This document shows, one piece after another, positions 52,901 to 62,430 of a stretch of DNA of 64,000 bases. Where the stretch lies: contig JALSHH010000045.1 in the NCBI GenBank assembly GCA_026982335.1, forward strand, positions 1 through 64,000. The letters run 5' to 3'. The translations under genes and the position numbers were made by a program. Each line of letters begins with the position of its first letter. The first letter of the stretch is position 1. This DNA comes from Phycisphaerales bacterium. GTDB lineage: Bacteria > Planctomycetota > Phycisphaerae > Phycisphaerales > UBA1924. The notes below the pieces were generated by a model. That model saw nothing but the letters and a program-made list of their open reading frames with translations. It was not told the origin of the DNA and did no database searches.

Positions 52901-53859
52901 GCGTGTCGGACCATGGCTTGGCGCTCTTCGGCGGTGATCTGGTCGTGCATTTCAGCCAGCCACCGGCGGGCATCTTGAACATAACCTGCTGTAGGTTTGA
53001 GTTCAGGATTGCGTGATGCCCAGTATCGGTTGAATCGCATCATGGCCAGTTCCCGGACAAATTTGGCAGCCATCGACGCGAGGGCGACGGGGAAATAGGC
53101 ATTGTCGGCTTTGGGTGTGAGCAGGATACCGAGTTCATCCCCATGAGTGTATCGGCTGACGCGCGGAGATTCCTCCTGCGTTTCGAGATGCTCAAAGACC
53201 TGCAAGAGCATTGATTGATACCGCATTCGTCCACCCTGACGATCGCAAACGATACGGGTGTAGTTTTGTCGGCGCTGGTGGGCGTGAATTGTCTGAAGAT
53301 GGTCAAGCAATCCACGCTCGAGAGCAGCAGATTTGGACCGTCGAGCATGATAAATCTCATTATACTCCGTGACATCCACCACGCGCACATGCAAGTCAAG
53401 CAAACCGATCCCGGTTTTGTGCATCACCGTGCGCAGATGCGAAGCGTCGATTGCCAGCAAGTCGTGGGCACGACCAAGCGGGAGTTCGATTGGCTCACCA
53501 GCATACCAAGGGCGATCTTCAAACCTCACGCCGAGGGATTCAAAGAGTTGGATATCGGTCGTTGGAAATGAACCATCACGGGCAGCGAGAAAAGTAAGCA
53601 CCGCCCGTTCGAGATGAACCAGCGGATGCTGTATCTTTGAGGAGTTCGCCAGTTTGAGTTGTTTGGAATCGGCAATGGGGATTTTGATCTTGGCATCGCG
53701 CTTGGTTCTTGAAACGATAGCCCCCAAAATACACCATAAATCAGGCGCCTTGTCTCCAAGTTCCCAATTCCCGAGGACAAAGCTTGACTGAGCTACGCAC
53801 AAAGGGCCAAGCATCGGCCCATATCCCGCCTCATCAATCCCTGCGTATAACAATGCCAT
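52897..53859 (-). CDS. divergent RNase HII-like protein
   Basis: A 320-residue protein that resembles RNase HII. It begins MALLYAGIDEAGYGPMLGPL: Asp9 and Glu10 match the first two acidic catalytic residues, but the usual Arg in DEAGRG is Tyr here. A third Asp is in RIVCDRQGGR, and ASMAAKFVRELAMMRF matches the family's ASxxAKxxRD-like helix near residue 265. It is about 100 residues longer than normal RNase HII. The reaction, cleavage at a ribonucleotide in DNA, is possible but the Tyr change makes it uncertain. It overlaps ribD by 4 bases on the minus strand. Confidence 0.78.
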   Translation of the reverse strand: MALLYAGIDEAGYGPMLGPLCVAQSSFVLGNWELGDKAPDLWCILGAIVSRTKRDAKIKIPIADSKQLKLANSSKIQHPLVHLERAVLTFLAARDGSFPTTDIQLFESLGVRFEDRPWYAGEPIELPLGRAHDLLAIDASHLRTVMHKTGIGLLDLHVRVVDVTEYNEIYHARRSKSAALERGLLDHLQTIHAHQRRQNYTRIVCDRQGGRMRYQSMLLQVFEHLETQEESPRVSRYTHGDELGILLTPKADNAYFPVALASMAAKFVRELAMMRFNRYWASRNPELKPTAGYVQDARRWLAEMHDQITAEERQAMVRHA

Positions 53860-54078
53860 ATTCTACCTGCCCTTCCGTTGCATTGTGTGCAGCGCACCCA
53901 CCACAATAAGTATAGAAGCCAGAATCGGCTGACCCGAGTATTCGTTGCAAGCCCAACTAGTGAACCGAAAGATGGTGAGGGAAACTCCATTTTCCTTCCT
54001 ATGAAGCCGATCAGATCGCCGAGGGCCGTATTGTTGAAAGCCCGATATCGATCACCACGATTCGTGAAGGAAAACCAA

Positions 54079-56844
54079 GTGCACACCAATATCAACCATA
54101 CCAAAACGCATCGTATCGGACGCTCGTCGCTGTTCGTTTCACCACTGGCGCTTGTGATCGCTGCTGGAATGATCGGCTGCGAAAGCAGCTCATCGTTCAC
54201 ACGCACCAGCGACCACTTTACAACCCAAGGAAAAGCCAAGCTTGCTTCGGTAGAGCTTGATCCATCATTTGTTGAGGGTGAGTTCACAACCAAAGAGTAC
54301 ATCGAAGAAGGTGACACATTCGAACTGCCTCAGCAATGGATTTCAGAAGCCAGGTCCAGCACTGCCGATATTCAAGCTCAGCGTGCCAATGCCCAAGCAT
54401 TCGAAGTTTATGCCGAATCAGCATTTACCGAATCCATGGCCGGTGCGGATGCCGACCTGCAAGATGCGTTTGTCCTTCGGAACACAGGATATGCCGACGC
54501 ACAACGGACACAGGCAATCCATAACGCCCGACTCGCCCAAATGGATAGCCAAATCCAAGCTCGTGGGATTGAATCAGATTCAAAATTTGAACGCCAAGAA
54601 GCATTCCTTATCGCATCAGTCAAAGAATGGCAAGCAGAAATCGAGCGAATGCGATCAGCAACTGAAAAAGACTGGTCCGAAGCCCTTGCCGAGCATGATC
54701 GAATGATGGCAACATACAAAGCCGTCAATGACCGCGGACAAGCCGAGATCGCGAAAATGGTTCAGATCGCCGACTTGACCGAAGAACGCACAATTAAGAA
54801 AGTTCAGAGTTTGCGAACGCAAGCCCAGTCGGTTGCAGACCAAACTGCAGCAGAAATTACAAAACTCAATGGATTGATTCACACCACCGCCGAGCAAAGC
54901 GCTGCAAACTATGCCGAACTAACTCAGCGTGCTCATTCACTCGATAGCGAACTGGCGAGTGAAATCTCGCTGCTCAACGCCAAAGCGAATCAGTTTGAAG
55001 CCTCCGATGCGAATGAAAACTACAAACTTGCTGTGGAAGCATCGCAAGTCGCCTATGAAACTGCTCTGGCCGATGCTGAAAACATTCGCCTACAAGCCGA
55101 CGAACGAGCAATGCAGGACCGTGCAGAAATCGCTCGTTTGAGCGCAGATACCCACGCCAAGCTCGATTCGGCGAGAACAACATTTGAGGAAGCTCAGCAA
55201 TGGGTTGCAAGTCAGTATGCCAAATCTATGGCCGACATCCAGAACACACTCGCCCAAGCACAGCGTGAAGAAGAAATCGCTCGCAGTGCCTTTGTCAAAG
55301 CCGAAATTGACGCCAGGGTCGCTGCCATGCACAAAGAAGCCGACCATGACCGCGCATTGGCCCAAAGCGAACTCGAAAAAATCCAAGCCGAATCACTCGC
55401 TCAGGCCAGTGCCCTGCAAGCGAAGTTTGCCAAAGAATTCGCTGACCAGGCACGCAAGGGAAGCTTTGTGATTCCAAGTAACACCAAAGAGCACAATTCA
55501 TCCGTAAACTCGAATGATGATGCACCAAAACTTGCCAAGGCGGAATCAAAACCAGCCAATATCGAAGCCGATCGAATTGCTGCTTTCAAGATTGGACTCG
55601 CCAAAGCATCAAAGCTTCGCCAAGATGCAGAAGCAAGCAGACTCGATGCCGTCGCACATCGTGATTCGGAAATGGGCAAGTTTAACGATTGGTGGAATGC
55701 GAAGCAGGCAGACTTTCATGCGACGATCGCCTCGATTGATGCCTTCGAGCTCAAATCCAACGCGGATGTCTCCCGAATGCTCACCAAGGCAGACTCCATG
55801 ATCGCCACAGCAGAAACCGAACGCACACGCGCATTGGTCGATGCAGAAAGCAGCCGAACCGAAATACTCGCAACGATCGAAACACTTCGTGGAAATTCGG
55901 CCACACTCAGCAAAAAGAAGGCGGCTCAAGTCAAACAATTGCTCGCCCAGGCCGATGCAACCAAACGAATTGGCGAATCCAAAGTCGCCTCTTTGAGTGT
56001 TCAGCGTGATGCAGCCGGGCGTCGTGGAGAAGCCAAAAGCGCGCAGTTGCTCGCCGAAGCATCATCACTCGAACAAACCCAGCGTGCCGTCGTCGCTCAA
56101 ATGCGTAGCGAAATCGATGCTGCCCGCCAAATCCTTGACGCCGAGCTCGCCCGACTCGATCAAGCAACCGAAAGCTTCCTCGCTGTTGCCCAAGCAAACT
56201 ACAACGAGGGAATTGCCATGGCCGATGCCTTCGAACGAATCGCGGTCGCCAACACAACTGAACTGACGGCACGCCATATCGCATCACGCAAACAATCCGA
56301 CGCCGATATCGAATACATGCAATACCTTGCATCGGCAGGCGAGTTAATGCGTGACGCAGAGGTCACTCGTATGTTTGCTCAAGCCGACGAGGCATTGGGA
56401 CTTCAAAAAGCACAGGATATCGCATTACGAGGTGAAATTGAAGCCCAGCAGCAGATCGCCCTTGCCTCCGCTACACGGGAATACACTGTGGCCGATGCAC
56501 GCGAAACTGGCGTTCGCGCTCGGTTCGATCATCGCGTCGCAATGACCGCTGCCGATCGTAACCGAGCCTATGCCGACATGTATGCCCAATCGCAAGAACA
56601 GCTGGCCCGCACCGAAATGGCAGCTGCCCAGGCAGCAACCTACTCCGAACTCTCAATGGCCGCCCTCTCACGACTGAGCACAAGCGCCCAAGCCTTCGAG
56701 CTCACCGCTCAGCGGAACTGGGACAGTCGCTTGGCGATGCCCTCGCAGTTACCTCAGCCAGAAGGTGTCGAGGCGCTGTATGACTCATCAAAGGCAACCT
56801 TTGATTTCAGCGAGTTCGCAACGGTTCCAACCGACAGCGAATAA
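54079..56844 (+). CDS. Ala-rich coiled-coil lipoprotein
   Basis: A 921-residue exported protein. The start is GTG at 54079, with GAAGGA upstream. A signal peptide with hydrophobic LALVIAAG and a lipobox-like MIGC puts Cys34 at the lipid site. Nearly all the rest is alpha-helical with a high Ala, Gln and Glu content (e.g. AELTQRAHSLDSELASEISL and ALAQSELEKIQAESLAQASA), in long coiled-coil stretches broken by short Pro- or Gly-poor linkers. No enzyme motif is visible. It could be an envelope spacer, a surface rod or a structural protein. A strong terminator follows; it faces divergently from the RNase HII-like gene. Confidence 0.82.
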   Translation: MHTNINHTKTHRIGRSSLFVSPLALVIAAGMIGCESSSSFTRTSDHFTTQGKAKLASVELDPSFVEGEFTTKEYIEEGDTFELPQQWISEARSSTADIQAQRANAQAFEVYAESAFTESMAGADADLQDAFVLRNTGYADAQRTQAIHNARLAQMDSQIQARGIESDSKFERQEAFLIASVKEWQAEIERMRSATEKDWSEALAEHDRMMATYKAVNDRGQAEIAKMVQIADLTEERTIKKVQSLRTQAQSVADQTAAEITKLNGLIHTTAEQSAANYAELTQRAHSLDSELASEISLLNAKANQFEASDANENYKLAVEASQVAYETALADAENIRLQADERAMQDRAEIARLSADTHAKLDSARTTFEEAQQWVASQYAKSMADIQNTLAQAQREEEIARSAFVKAEIDARVAAMHKEADHDRALAQSELEKIQAESLAQASALQAKFAKEFADQARKGSFVIPSNTKEHNSSVNSNDDAPKLAKAESKPANIEADRIAAFKIGLAKASKLRQDAEASRLDAVAHRDSEMGKFNDWWNAKQADFHATIASIDAFELKSNADVSRMLTKADSMIATAETERTRALVDAESSRTEILATIETLRGNSATLSKKKAAQVKQLLAQADATKRIGESKVASLSVQRDAAGRRGEAKSAQLLAEASSLEQTQRAVVAQMRSEIDAARQILDAELARLDQATESFLAVAQANYNEGIAMADAFERIAVANTTELTARHIASRKQSDADIEYMQYLASAGELMRDAEVTRMFAQADEALGLQKAQDIALRGEIEAQQQIALASATREYTVADARETGVRARFDHRVAMTAADRNRAYADMYAQSQEQLARTEMAAAQAATYSELSMAALSRLSTSAQAFELTAQRNWDSRLAMPSQLPQPEGVEALYDSSKATFDFSEFATVPTDSE

Positions 56845-56870
56845 GCATCTCCGATCTTGGTGATCATCCA

Positions 56871-56902
56871 AACTGTCCGGTCGCACGCCGGGCGGTTTTT
56901 TT
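56871..56902 (+). terminator. intrinsic terminator of the coiled-coil lipoprotein gene
   Basis: A 10-base-pair stem, AACTGTCCGG / CCGGGCGGTT, including two G-T pairs, with a 7-base loop and followed by TTTTTTT. Confidence 0.85.
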
Positions 56903-57061
56903 ATACGCGAACCGGAGCAGCCCGTATGGGCTTCACCACAGACCCTAACACACCCCGAACACACATTGCGCCCGCCTCATTCGATCAACTGGGCGATGCC
57001 GATAAGGAAAACCAACCCGCCATCAATGATGGATGGTGCCCGAAACTGGCGAATCATTGGA

Positions 57062-57575
57062 TTACCGACGGATCGCTCTACCCTTTGTCTTGTCGCCCAT
57101 CACCACATCGGTTTGCGATACTTTGGACGCACGGCAGTTATCGCCCCAGGTCACGAAGTGGATCTTACTGCCCCATCCCTCGCGTGAATAACCCAAAGCA
57201 TGGCCGACGGACTCGCTGGGTCTATTTTTTCGAGACTTCTGACGCATCCGCCGTCGCGACATGCCCACGGACATTGCTGTCATCGACACACCAGACATCC
57301 CAATCGATAGGGCCTTTTGAGTTTGAGCGCAGCCGGTTGAGAACCTTATCGATCATACCGTCGTCGGCTCAGCGTCCGAATCGGTCATACACAGATTTCC
57401 ACGAGCCGTAGCATTCAGAGAGATCACACCAAGGCGATTTTGATTGGAGAATCCACATCATGCCGGTGAGGGTATAGTGCGATGGTCGTTCCGTTGCCCG
57501 CCGGGCCTCTTGGGTGGCATGATCGGTTCGACGAGTTTCCATTGTTCGTCGGTGAGTTCGTATCGGCGTGGTGGT
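57062..57575 (-). pseudogene. decayed IS5-type transposase
   Basis: Minus-strand remains of an IS5-family transposase in several frames. A first frame gives PPPRRYELTDEQWKLVEPIM, typical of the N-terminus. After a frame change comes LTGMMWILQSKSPWCDLSE and YGSWKSVYDRFGR, then a stop. The same frame continues as VWCVDDSNVRGHV, which carries the first catalytic Asp, and after a second stop a third frame gives SVGHALGYSREGWGSKIHF. At least one frameshift and two stops break the gene, so it is dead. The C-terminal third appears deleted. I did not find terminal inverted repeats. It lies just upstream of the multi-domain glycosyltransferase gene. Confidence 0.85.
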
Positions 57576-57599
57576 GGCGTCCATGATCTCCTGATCCAA

Positions 57600-57876
57600 A
57601 CCAATTCCGTGGCTTGGATGCAGATCAGTATCTCAGATCAAACACAAATGCACAACCCCGCCCATGCACCAAACAAATGGGCCGACAGGCACGGCCTCGT
57701 ACATATCCTGAGCTCCACTCTTCATCGGTATGCTCGGTCTGACGGAGCTTTTCAGAGCCGGGATGGAGATTTCGTTGACACTCCCACCGCCAAAGCGAAT
57801 AATCACCCCGAGACCTGTGGCTTTGATCGTCACTCCACAGCGAGGGAATAACAAAGCACATGCGGGGAAGTGATTT
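57600..57876. other. degraded gap between the IS remnant and the glycosyltransferase gene
   Basis: About 280 bases without a clear gene. The frame of the downstream gene is closed by a TGA at 57871-57873, just before its ATG. Further upstream the same frame reads MLGLTELFRAGMEIS without any stop for about 50 codons, ending HAGK and then the TGA. This may be a remnant of an older, longer N-terminus. It could also be chance. Confidence 0.4.
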
Positions 57877-60800
57877 ATGATCCAGGGCAAGTCTCGGGCA
57901 AAGAATAGTCTGCCCACTCGGGTGATCGCGGCGGATATGCCAATCCTGACCAAGCGATACCCCATCGAGCAGTTGCTCGAATCCTTCCGAAAACTGACCC
58001 GAACACACGATGATGTCCGACTTGTCCTGAGCGGGCGGCGATGCCCGGAAGAAATCTACTGTGCATGGAACTTCATCGACCAACACGGATTGACCGATCG
58101 GGTCGATTTTTTCCCCTACTACCAACGGTGCGATCGGTTCCCGATCAAGAAGCCTGAGTGTGATGTGTGGATCTCGCGCAACACCCCTGCGTCGCTCATC
58201 ACCCCCGAGTATCTCCAGCATCGACTCGACGGCACACTGCCTGGAGAGCGGAAATATGCGATGTTCTTTACTTCGTTCCATCCCAATAAACAGGAGGGCA
58301 ACTCCACGCTGATGCGGCTTTGGCTCGATCATATGAAACGAGCAGGATACATCACGCACCTGGTCTACTACATGTATGACCACCGAAGCGTGAGCGCTGA
58401 TATGCGCCGCGAGGCACTCCATCAGTTTGATCTCTATAAAGAGATTCCGGTGAGATCGAAGCTCACGGGCGCCAACTACAACGGGCTCAATGTGCATGTC
58501 GATGATTGGTGTGGGGTCGAAGCAATGGATGCGGTTGAAAAACTCGCCGGCGAATATGAGTATGACATCGCGGTGACGAACTATCCATTCATGAGTGCGA
58601 TCTTCGATCGGATCAGCGCCTACACACGCAAGATTCTGTTGACCCATGACCGTTTTGTCGATCGAAATCGGCGGATGCTCGAACAAGGATACCCTGAATC
58701 CGGATGGATCAGTATCGACCAGCGGGGTGAAAAACTCGCGTGCGATCGTTCGGATGTGGTCGTCGCGATGCAGGAGCATGAAGCGAATGGATTCCGCAAA
58801 ATTTGTGATCCTGATCGGGTATGTGTGGTATCCCCGATCTTTGAAAAAATTGAGATCGAACATCCCCCCAAGGGCGAAAAGCTCCGGATCGGGTACTTCG
58901 GTTCGAGCAACTCAGTCAACGAGCAGAACCTCGGCGAGTATCTCAAGTACTGGGCCAAGGACGAAGAACTCCGAGCGCATACACAAATACTGATCGCGGG
59001 CGGAATCTGCGACACGCTCAGCGACTTTGTGACCAACTCATTGCTCGAGCGCGTTAACCCGACGATGCTCGGTCGGGTGGATCAACCTGGGGATTTTTTC
59101 GCCCAATGCGACATCATCATCAATCCCGAACGAGGCGGCACAGGGATCAAGATCAAAACCCTCGAAGCCCTCGCCCACAACATGCCAGTCCTGACCACCC
59201 AAGGTGGGTCGGTTGGGATCGGGTCTGAGAACCCATATCATCAGGGTAAAGATTTCCAAGACTTGACTCAGCTCACCAAACAGCTCATTGGTCATCCTAA
59301 TGCGATTGAACAGCTGCGCGAAGAATGCTCGGCGATCTATGACACCTATCTTGATCTTCAGCGCCAACGAATGAATGAGTTGCTCGGCAAACCGATCGAA
59401 ATCAAACCCGAAGCCTGTCTTGCAGATGAGTCGGTCGCGGTGGTGACTGAGCCCAAACCTGCCCGTGCGCGAAAAATGAAACTCACTATTCCTGAGTATG
59501 TCCAGCAGACTGCTTCGAAGTATCACTTTGAAGAATTCGAGCGTTTTGTCGATCGGGTAGATATCCGCGGCAAGCGGGTACTCGAGATTGGAAGTGACTT
59601 CCACCTCGCCTCGGCTCGGTTGTTCATGGCCAACGGTGCCGATTCGGTGGTCACAACCAACATCGGCGATTGGAAGAGCGACGAGCCGATCCCCGAAGGA
59701 ATTGAATTTAAGGTCTGCGACGCATCAGACGCTGAGTTTGAAGAGGGTTGCTTCGATATCATCTATGGCATCGCGATCATCGAACATGTGCCTGACTTTG
59801 AAAAGCTCTGCGCTTCACTCAAAAAAATCCTCAAACCCGGCGGCATAATTTATCTCCAGGGATGCCCGCTCTGGGCCGGTACGCTGGGGCATCATGTCTG
59901 GTATACTTCTCAGGCCGATGATAACACGCCAGCGGTGCAATACAGCTTCACCGAGCATAATCCGATCCCAGACTGGGCTCACTTGGCAATGTCCCCCGAC
60001 GAGCTCACGACGCTTTTGATTGATGATGGCATCCCGCTCGATGATGCCAAGGGGATCGTCAAGTATGTTTACAACCTCGACGGCACCATGATCGGGTCGT
60101 GCTCGAACTTTTGCTCAGCAAGTCAGATGCTCGAGGTGATGCAAAACACTTTCGATATCGAAGTTGATCGCATCATGAGCACGATCAAACCCAACAAATA
60201 CTTTGAGATCGCCCGCCAAAAATATTCGGAGGAAGATCTTCGCACACTGGGACTTCGGGTTTGGATGACGCACCAAGGAGCTGCCAAAAAGATCGCCGAG
60301 AGGAAACGCAACCCGATGGTCTCGATCATTATTCCGTTTTATAATGTCGAATCCTTCATCGAGGAGTGCATCAAGAGCGTCCTCGCCCAGGATTATCCAA
60401 ATCTGGAAGTGATCTTTGTCGATGATTGTTCCCCTGATGATTCGGTAAAGATTGTCGAGCGATATCGTGCCAAGAATGATCGGATCAAGCTCATCACCCA
60501 TGAACATAACCAAGGGCTCGGGCCAGCACGCAACACCGGGGTCGAACATGCTTGTGGTGCTTACCTGCTCTTCCTCGATTCGGATGATTATTTCAGCTCA
60601 CCCAAGGCAGTCTCCACACTTGTTCGTGAGGCCCAATCCACCGGATGCCAAGTGGTAATCGGAAGTTGTGATCGGGTGATGTCCGATGGACAAAAGCTCA
60701 ACTTCGATCGCGACTTTGACCAATCCCACGACGGGCAACCTGACACGATCGTCTCGGGCGAAGAGGCCTACCTTGGCGCTTCCTTTATCCCAGGCGGGCA

Positions 60801-62430
60801 GTATGTGCCGATGCGTGCATGGGGAACGCTGCTTGATCGGTTCCTGTATCTTGATTCGGGGCTGGTCTATCCGCCTGGTGAACATGAAGACTTACCTCAT
60901 ACACCTTTCCTCTATTACTTTGCTGGGCGGGTATTGTATATCTCAGATGTGGTGATTACCTATCGCGACCGCAGCGATAGCCTCTCAAACACCGAGTGGG
61001 ATCTGAATAAAATCCGAAGGCAAGGGCTGATCTGGGCAAAAATCCGTGAGAACATTTTTAAATTTGGACTTGAAGATCGACTTGGTGATACCGCGGTAAA
61101 AACTGCGGAGCATCTGGTGATGAAGTTGCGCCAAAATGGGATTCAGGCTGGCGCAGAAACCGAAGCATTCGATGTGCTCGAGGACATACTCAAGGATGCC
61201 AAAGGCGACCTCAACGAGGAGTTACTCTTCTATACGCTCGATAGCCTGCGTGGAATTCTCGACTTCCAGAAATACGATTACAATTTGTATCACAAACTCA
61301 CCGGGCATATCCCGACGGCGAGCATGATCAAATATTACCGACACCGCATTGGGACTGGACTCATCAATCATGGACCGGTGCCCGTCAGCGAATCACCCAC
61401 ACCCGCTCAAAAAATCCCGGCATCAGTCGAGCCCGCTGACGAACAAATCAGCGAGATCAAGGCACTCACTGCTGATGCCAAGAGTGTCAAAAACGATGCC
61501 CGCGCCAATGCGGTGATCGAGCGATTCAAAAATGATGCACCCAAGGTACTCCACAAGCATCCCTCGATGCTCACCGAGGGGGACAAAGCACTCTACTTTG
61601 ATGCAGCACGAAACTATCAATTCAAAGGTTCCATCGTAGATGCAGGGTGCTTTGTCGGAGGGACGACGATGAGCCTGGTACAAGGCCTGCTCGCCAACCC
61701 TTTGCTTAGAGATCATCAGGAAAAAATCGACAAACTGATCCGAGTCTATGACCTCTTTGTGATTGACGACGACTACATCCTCGAACATCTCGAGCGGAAC
61801 TATCCCAAACTTGATTTCTCAGGCAAAAAAAGTTTTCTAGGTGTATTCAACGAGAACATGCGCCAATATGCCCACATGCTCGATGTGCGTCCCGGCGATG
61901 TGATGGCTTGGGGGTATCCTGATGAAGAGCCGATCGAGATTCTCGGGATTGACCTGTGCAAGGCGTTGCCGGTGACCGACTTTGTGATTCGCGAGTTTTT
62001 CCCAAAACTGATCGAAGGCGCTTTGGTGATCCATCAGGATTTCATTCATCAGTATCACCCGCATATCCACCTCTCGATGCTGTTGCTTGAGGACTACTTT
62101 GACCTTGATGTCGAAATCAAATGGGGCGGGAGCGTTTCCTACCGGCTCAAGCAACCGATCACATCCGCGGTGGTCGAATCTCGATTTGGGTTGGACTCCC
62201 TGTGGTACAACAATGTCCCGCGCAATGTCATGCTTTTGCGGAAGCAAATCCGCGATATGCATTATGACCAGAACCGGTGGGTGCTGCTGCAGGTTTTGGG
62301 GATGTATTATTGGGCGATGGGCGAACAGGATCAGGGTGAGGCGGTTTACCGAGAGGCTGTGGAGCTATGCCCGCAGTTTGACCCCCCCGATGAAATCCGA
62401 CGATTGATCGGTGGAGAAGTTGTCCGATGA
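57877..62430 (+). CDS. multi-domain glycosyltransferase and methyltransferase
   Basis: A 1517-residue protein for surface polysaccharide synthesis, with domains in this order. Residues 1-115 look like the C-terminal part of a GT4-type glycosyltransferase (DDVRLVLSGRRCPEE, YYQRCDRFP). Residues 125-520 form a second GT-B glycosyltransferase (INPERGGTGIKIKTLEALA, with the Glu-rich sugar-nucleotide site). Residues 545-720 form a SAM methyltransferase (GKRVLEIGSDFHLASARLF). Residues 811-1080 form a GT2 domain (VSIIIPFYNVESFIEECI, FVDDCSPDD, LFLDSDDYF). Residues 1250-1490 form a TylF-like methyltransferase (IVDAGCFVGGTTMSL), then a short TPR-like pair. GGGGAAG lies upstream of the ATG. It overlaps the next gene by four bases. 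Confidence 0.88.
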   Translation: MIQGKSRAKNSLPTRVIAADMPILTKRYPIEQLLESFRKLTRTHDDVRLVLSGRRCPEEIYCAWNFIDQHGLTDRVDFFPYYQRCDRFPIKKPECDVWISRNTPASLITPEYLQHRLDGTLPGERKYAMFFTSFHPNKQEGNSTLMRLWLDHMKRAGYITHLVYYMYDHRSVSADMRREALHQFDLYKEIPVRSKLTGANYNGLNVHVDDWCGVEAMDAVEKLAGEYEYDIAVTNYPFMSAIFDRISAYTRKILLTHDRFVDRNRRMLEQGYPESGWISIDQRGEKLACDRSDVVVAMQEHEANGFRKICDPDRVCVVSPIFEKIEIEHPPKGEKLRIGYFGSSNSVNEQNLGEYLKYWAKDEELRAHTQILIAGGICDTLSDFVTNSLLERVNPTMLGRVDQPGDFFAQCDIIINPERGGTGIKIKTLEALAHNMPVLTTQGGSVGIGSENPYHQGKDFQDLTQLTKQLIGHPNAIEQLREECSAIYDTYLDLQRQRMNELLGKPIEIKPEACLADESVAVVTEPKPARARKMKLTIPEYVQQTASKYHFEEFERFVDRVDIRGKRVLEIGSDFHLASARLFMANGADSVVTTNIGDWKSDEPIPEGIEFKVCDASDAEFEEGCFDIIYGIAIIEHVPDFEKLCASLKKILKPGGIIYLQGCPLWAGTLGHHVWYTSQADDNTPAVQYSFTEHNPIPDWAHLAMSPDELTTLLIDDGIPLDDAKGIVKYVYNLDGTMIGSCSNFCSASQMLEVMQNTFDIEVDRIMSTIKPNKYFEIARQKYSEEDLRTLGLRVWMTHQGAAKKIAERKRNPMVSIIIPFYNVESFIEECIKSVLAQDYPNLEVIFVDDCSPDDSVKIVERYRAKNDRIKLITHEHNQGLGPARNTGVEHACGAYLLFLDSDDYFSSPKAVSTLVREAQSTGCQVVIGSCDRVMSDGQKLNFDRDFDQSHDGQPDTIVSGEEAYLGASFIPGGQYVPMRAWGTLLDRFLYLDSGLVYPPGEHEDLPHTPFLYYFAGRVLYISDVVITYRDRSDSLSNTEWDLNKIRRQGLIWAKIRENIFKFGLEDRLGDTAVKTAEHLVMKLRQNGIQAGAETEAFDVLEDILKDAKGDLNEELLFYTLDSLRGILDFQKYDYNLYHKLTGHIPTASMIKYYRHRIGTGLINHGPVPVSESPTPAQKIPASVEPADEQISEIKALTADAKSVKNDARANAVIERFKNDAPKVLHKHPSMLTEGDKALYFDAARNYQFKGSIVDAGCFVGGTTMSLVQGLLANPLLRDHQEKIDKLIRVYDLFVIDDDYILEHLERNYPKLDFSGKKSFLGVFNENMRQYAHMLDVRPGDVMAWGYPDEEPIEILGIDLCKALPVTDFVIREFFPKLIEGALVIHQDFIHQYHPHIHLSMLLLEDYFDLDVEIKWGGSVSYRLKQPITSAVVESRFGLDSLWYNNVPRNVMLLRKQIRDMHYDQNRWVLLQVLGMYYWAMGEQDQGEAVYREAVELCPQFDPPDEIRRLIGGEVVR

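Noticed and set aside
57625-58863. A 412-residue minus-strand frame
   Set aside because: It is antisense to the multi-domain glycosyltransferase, whose sequence has clear motifs.
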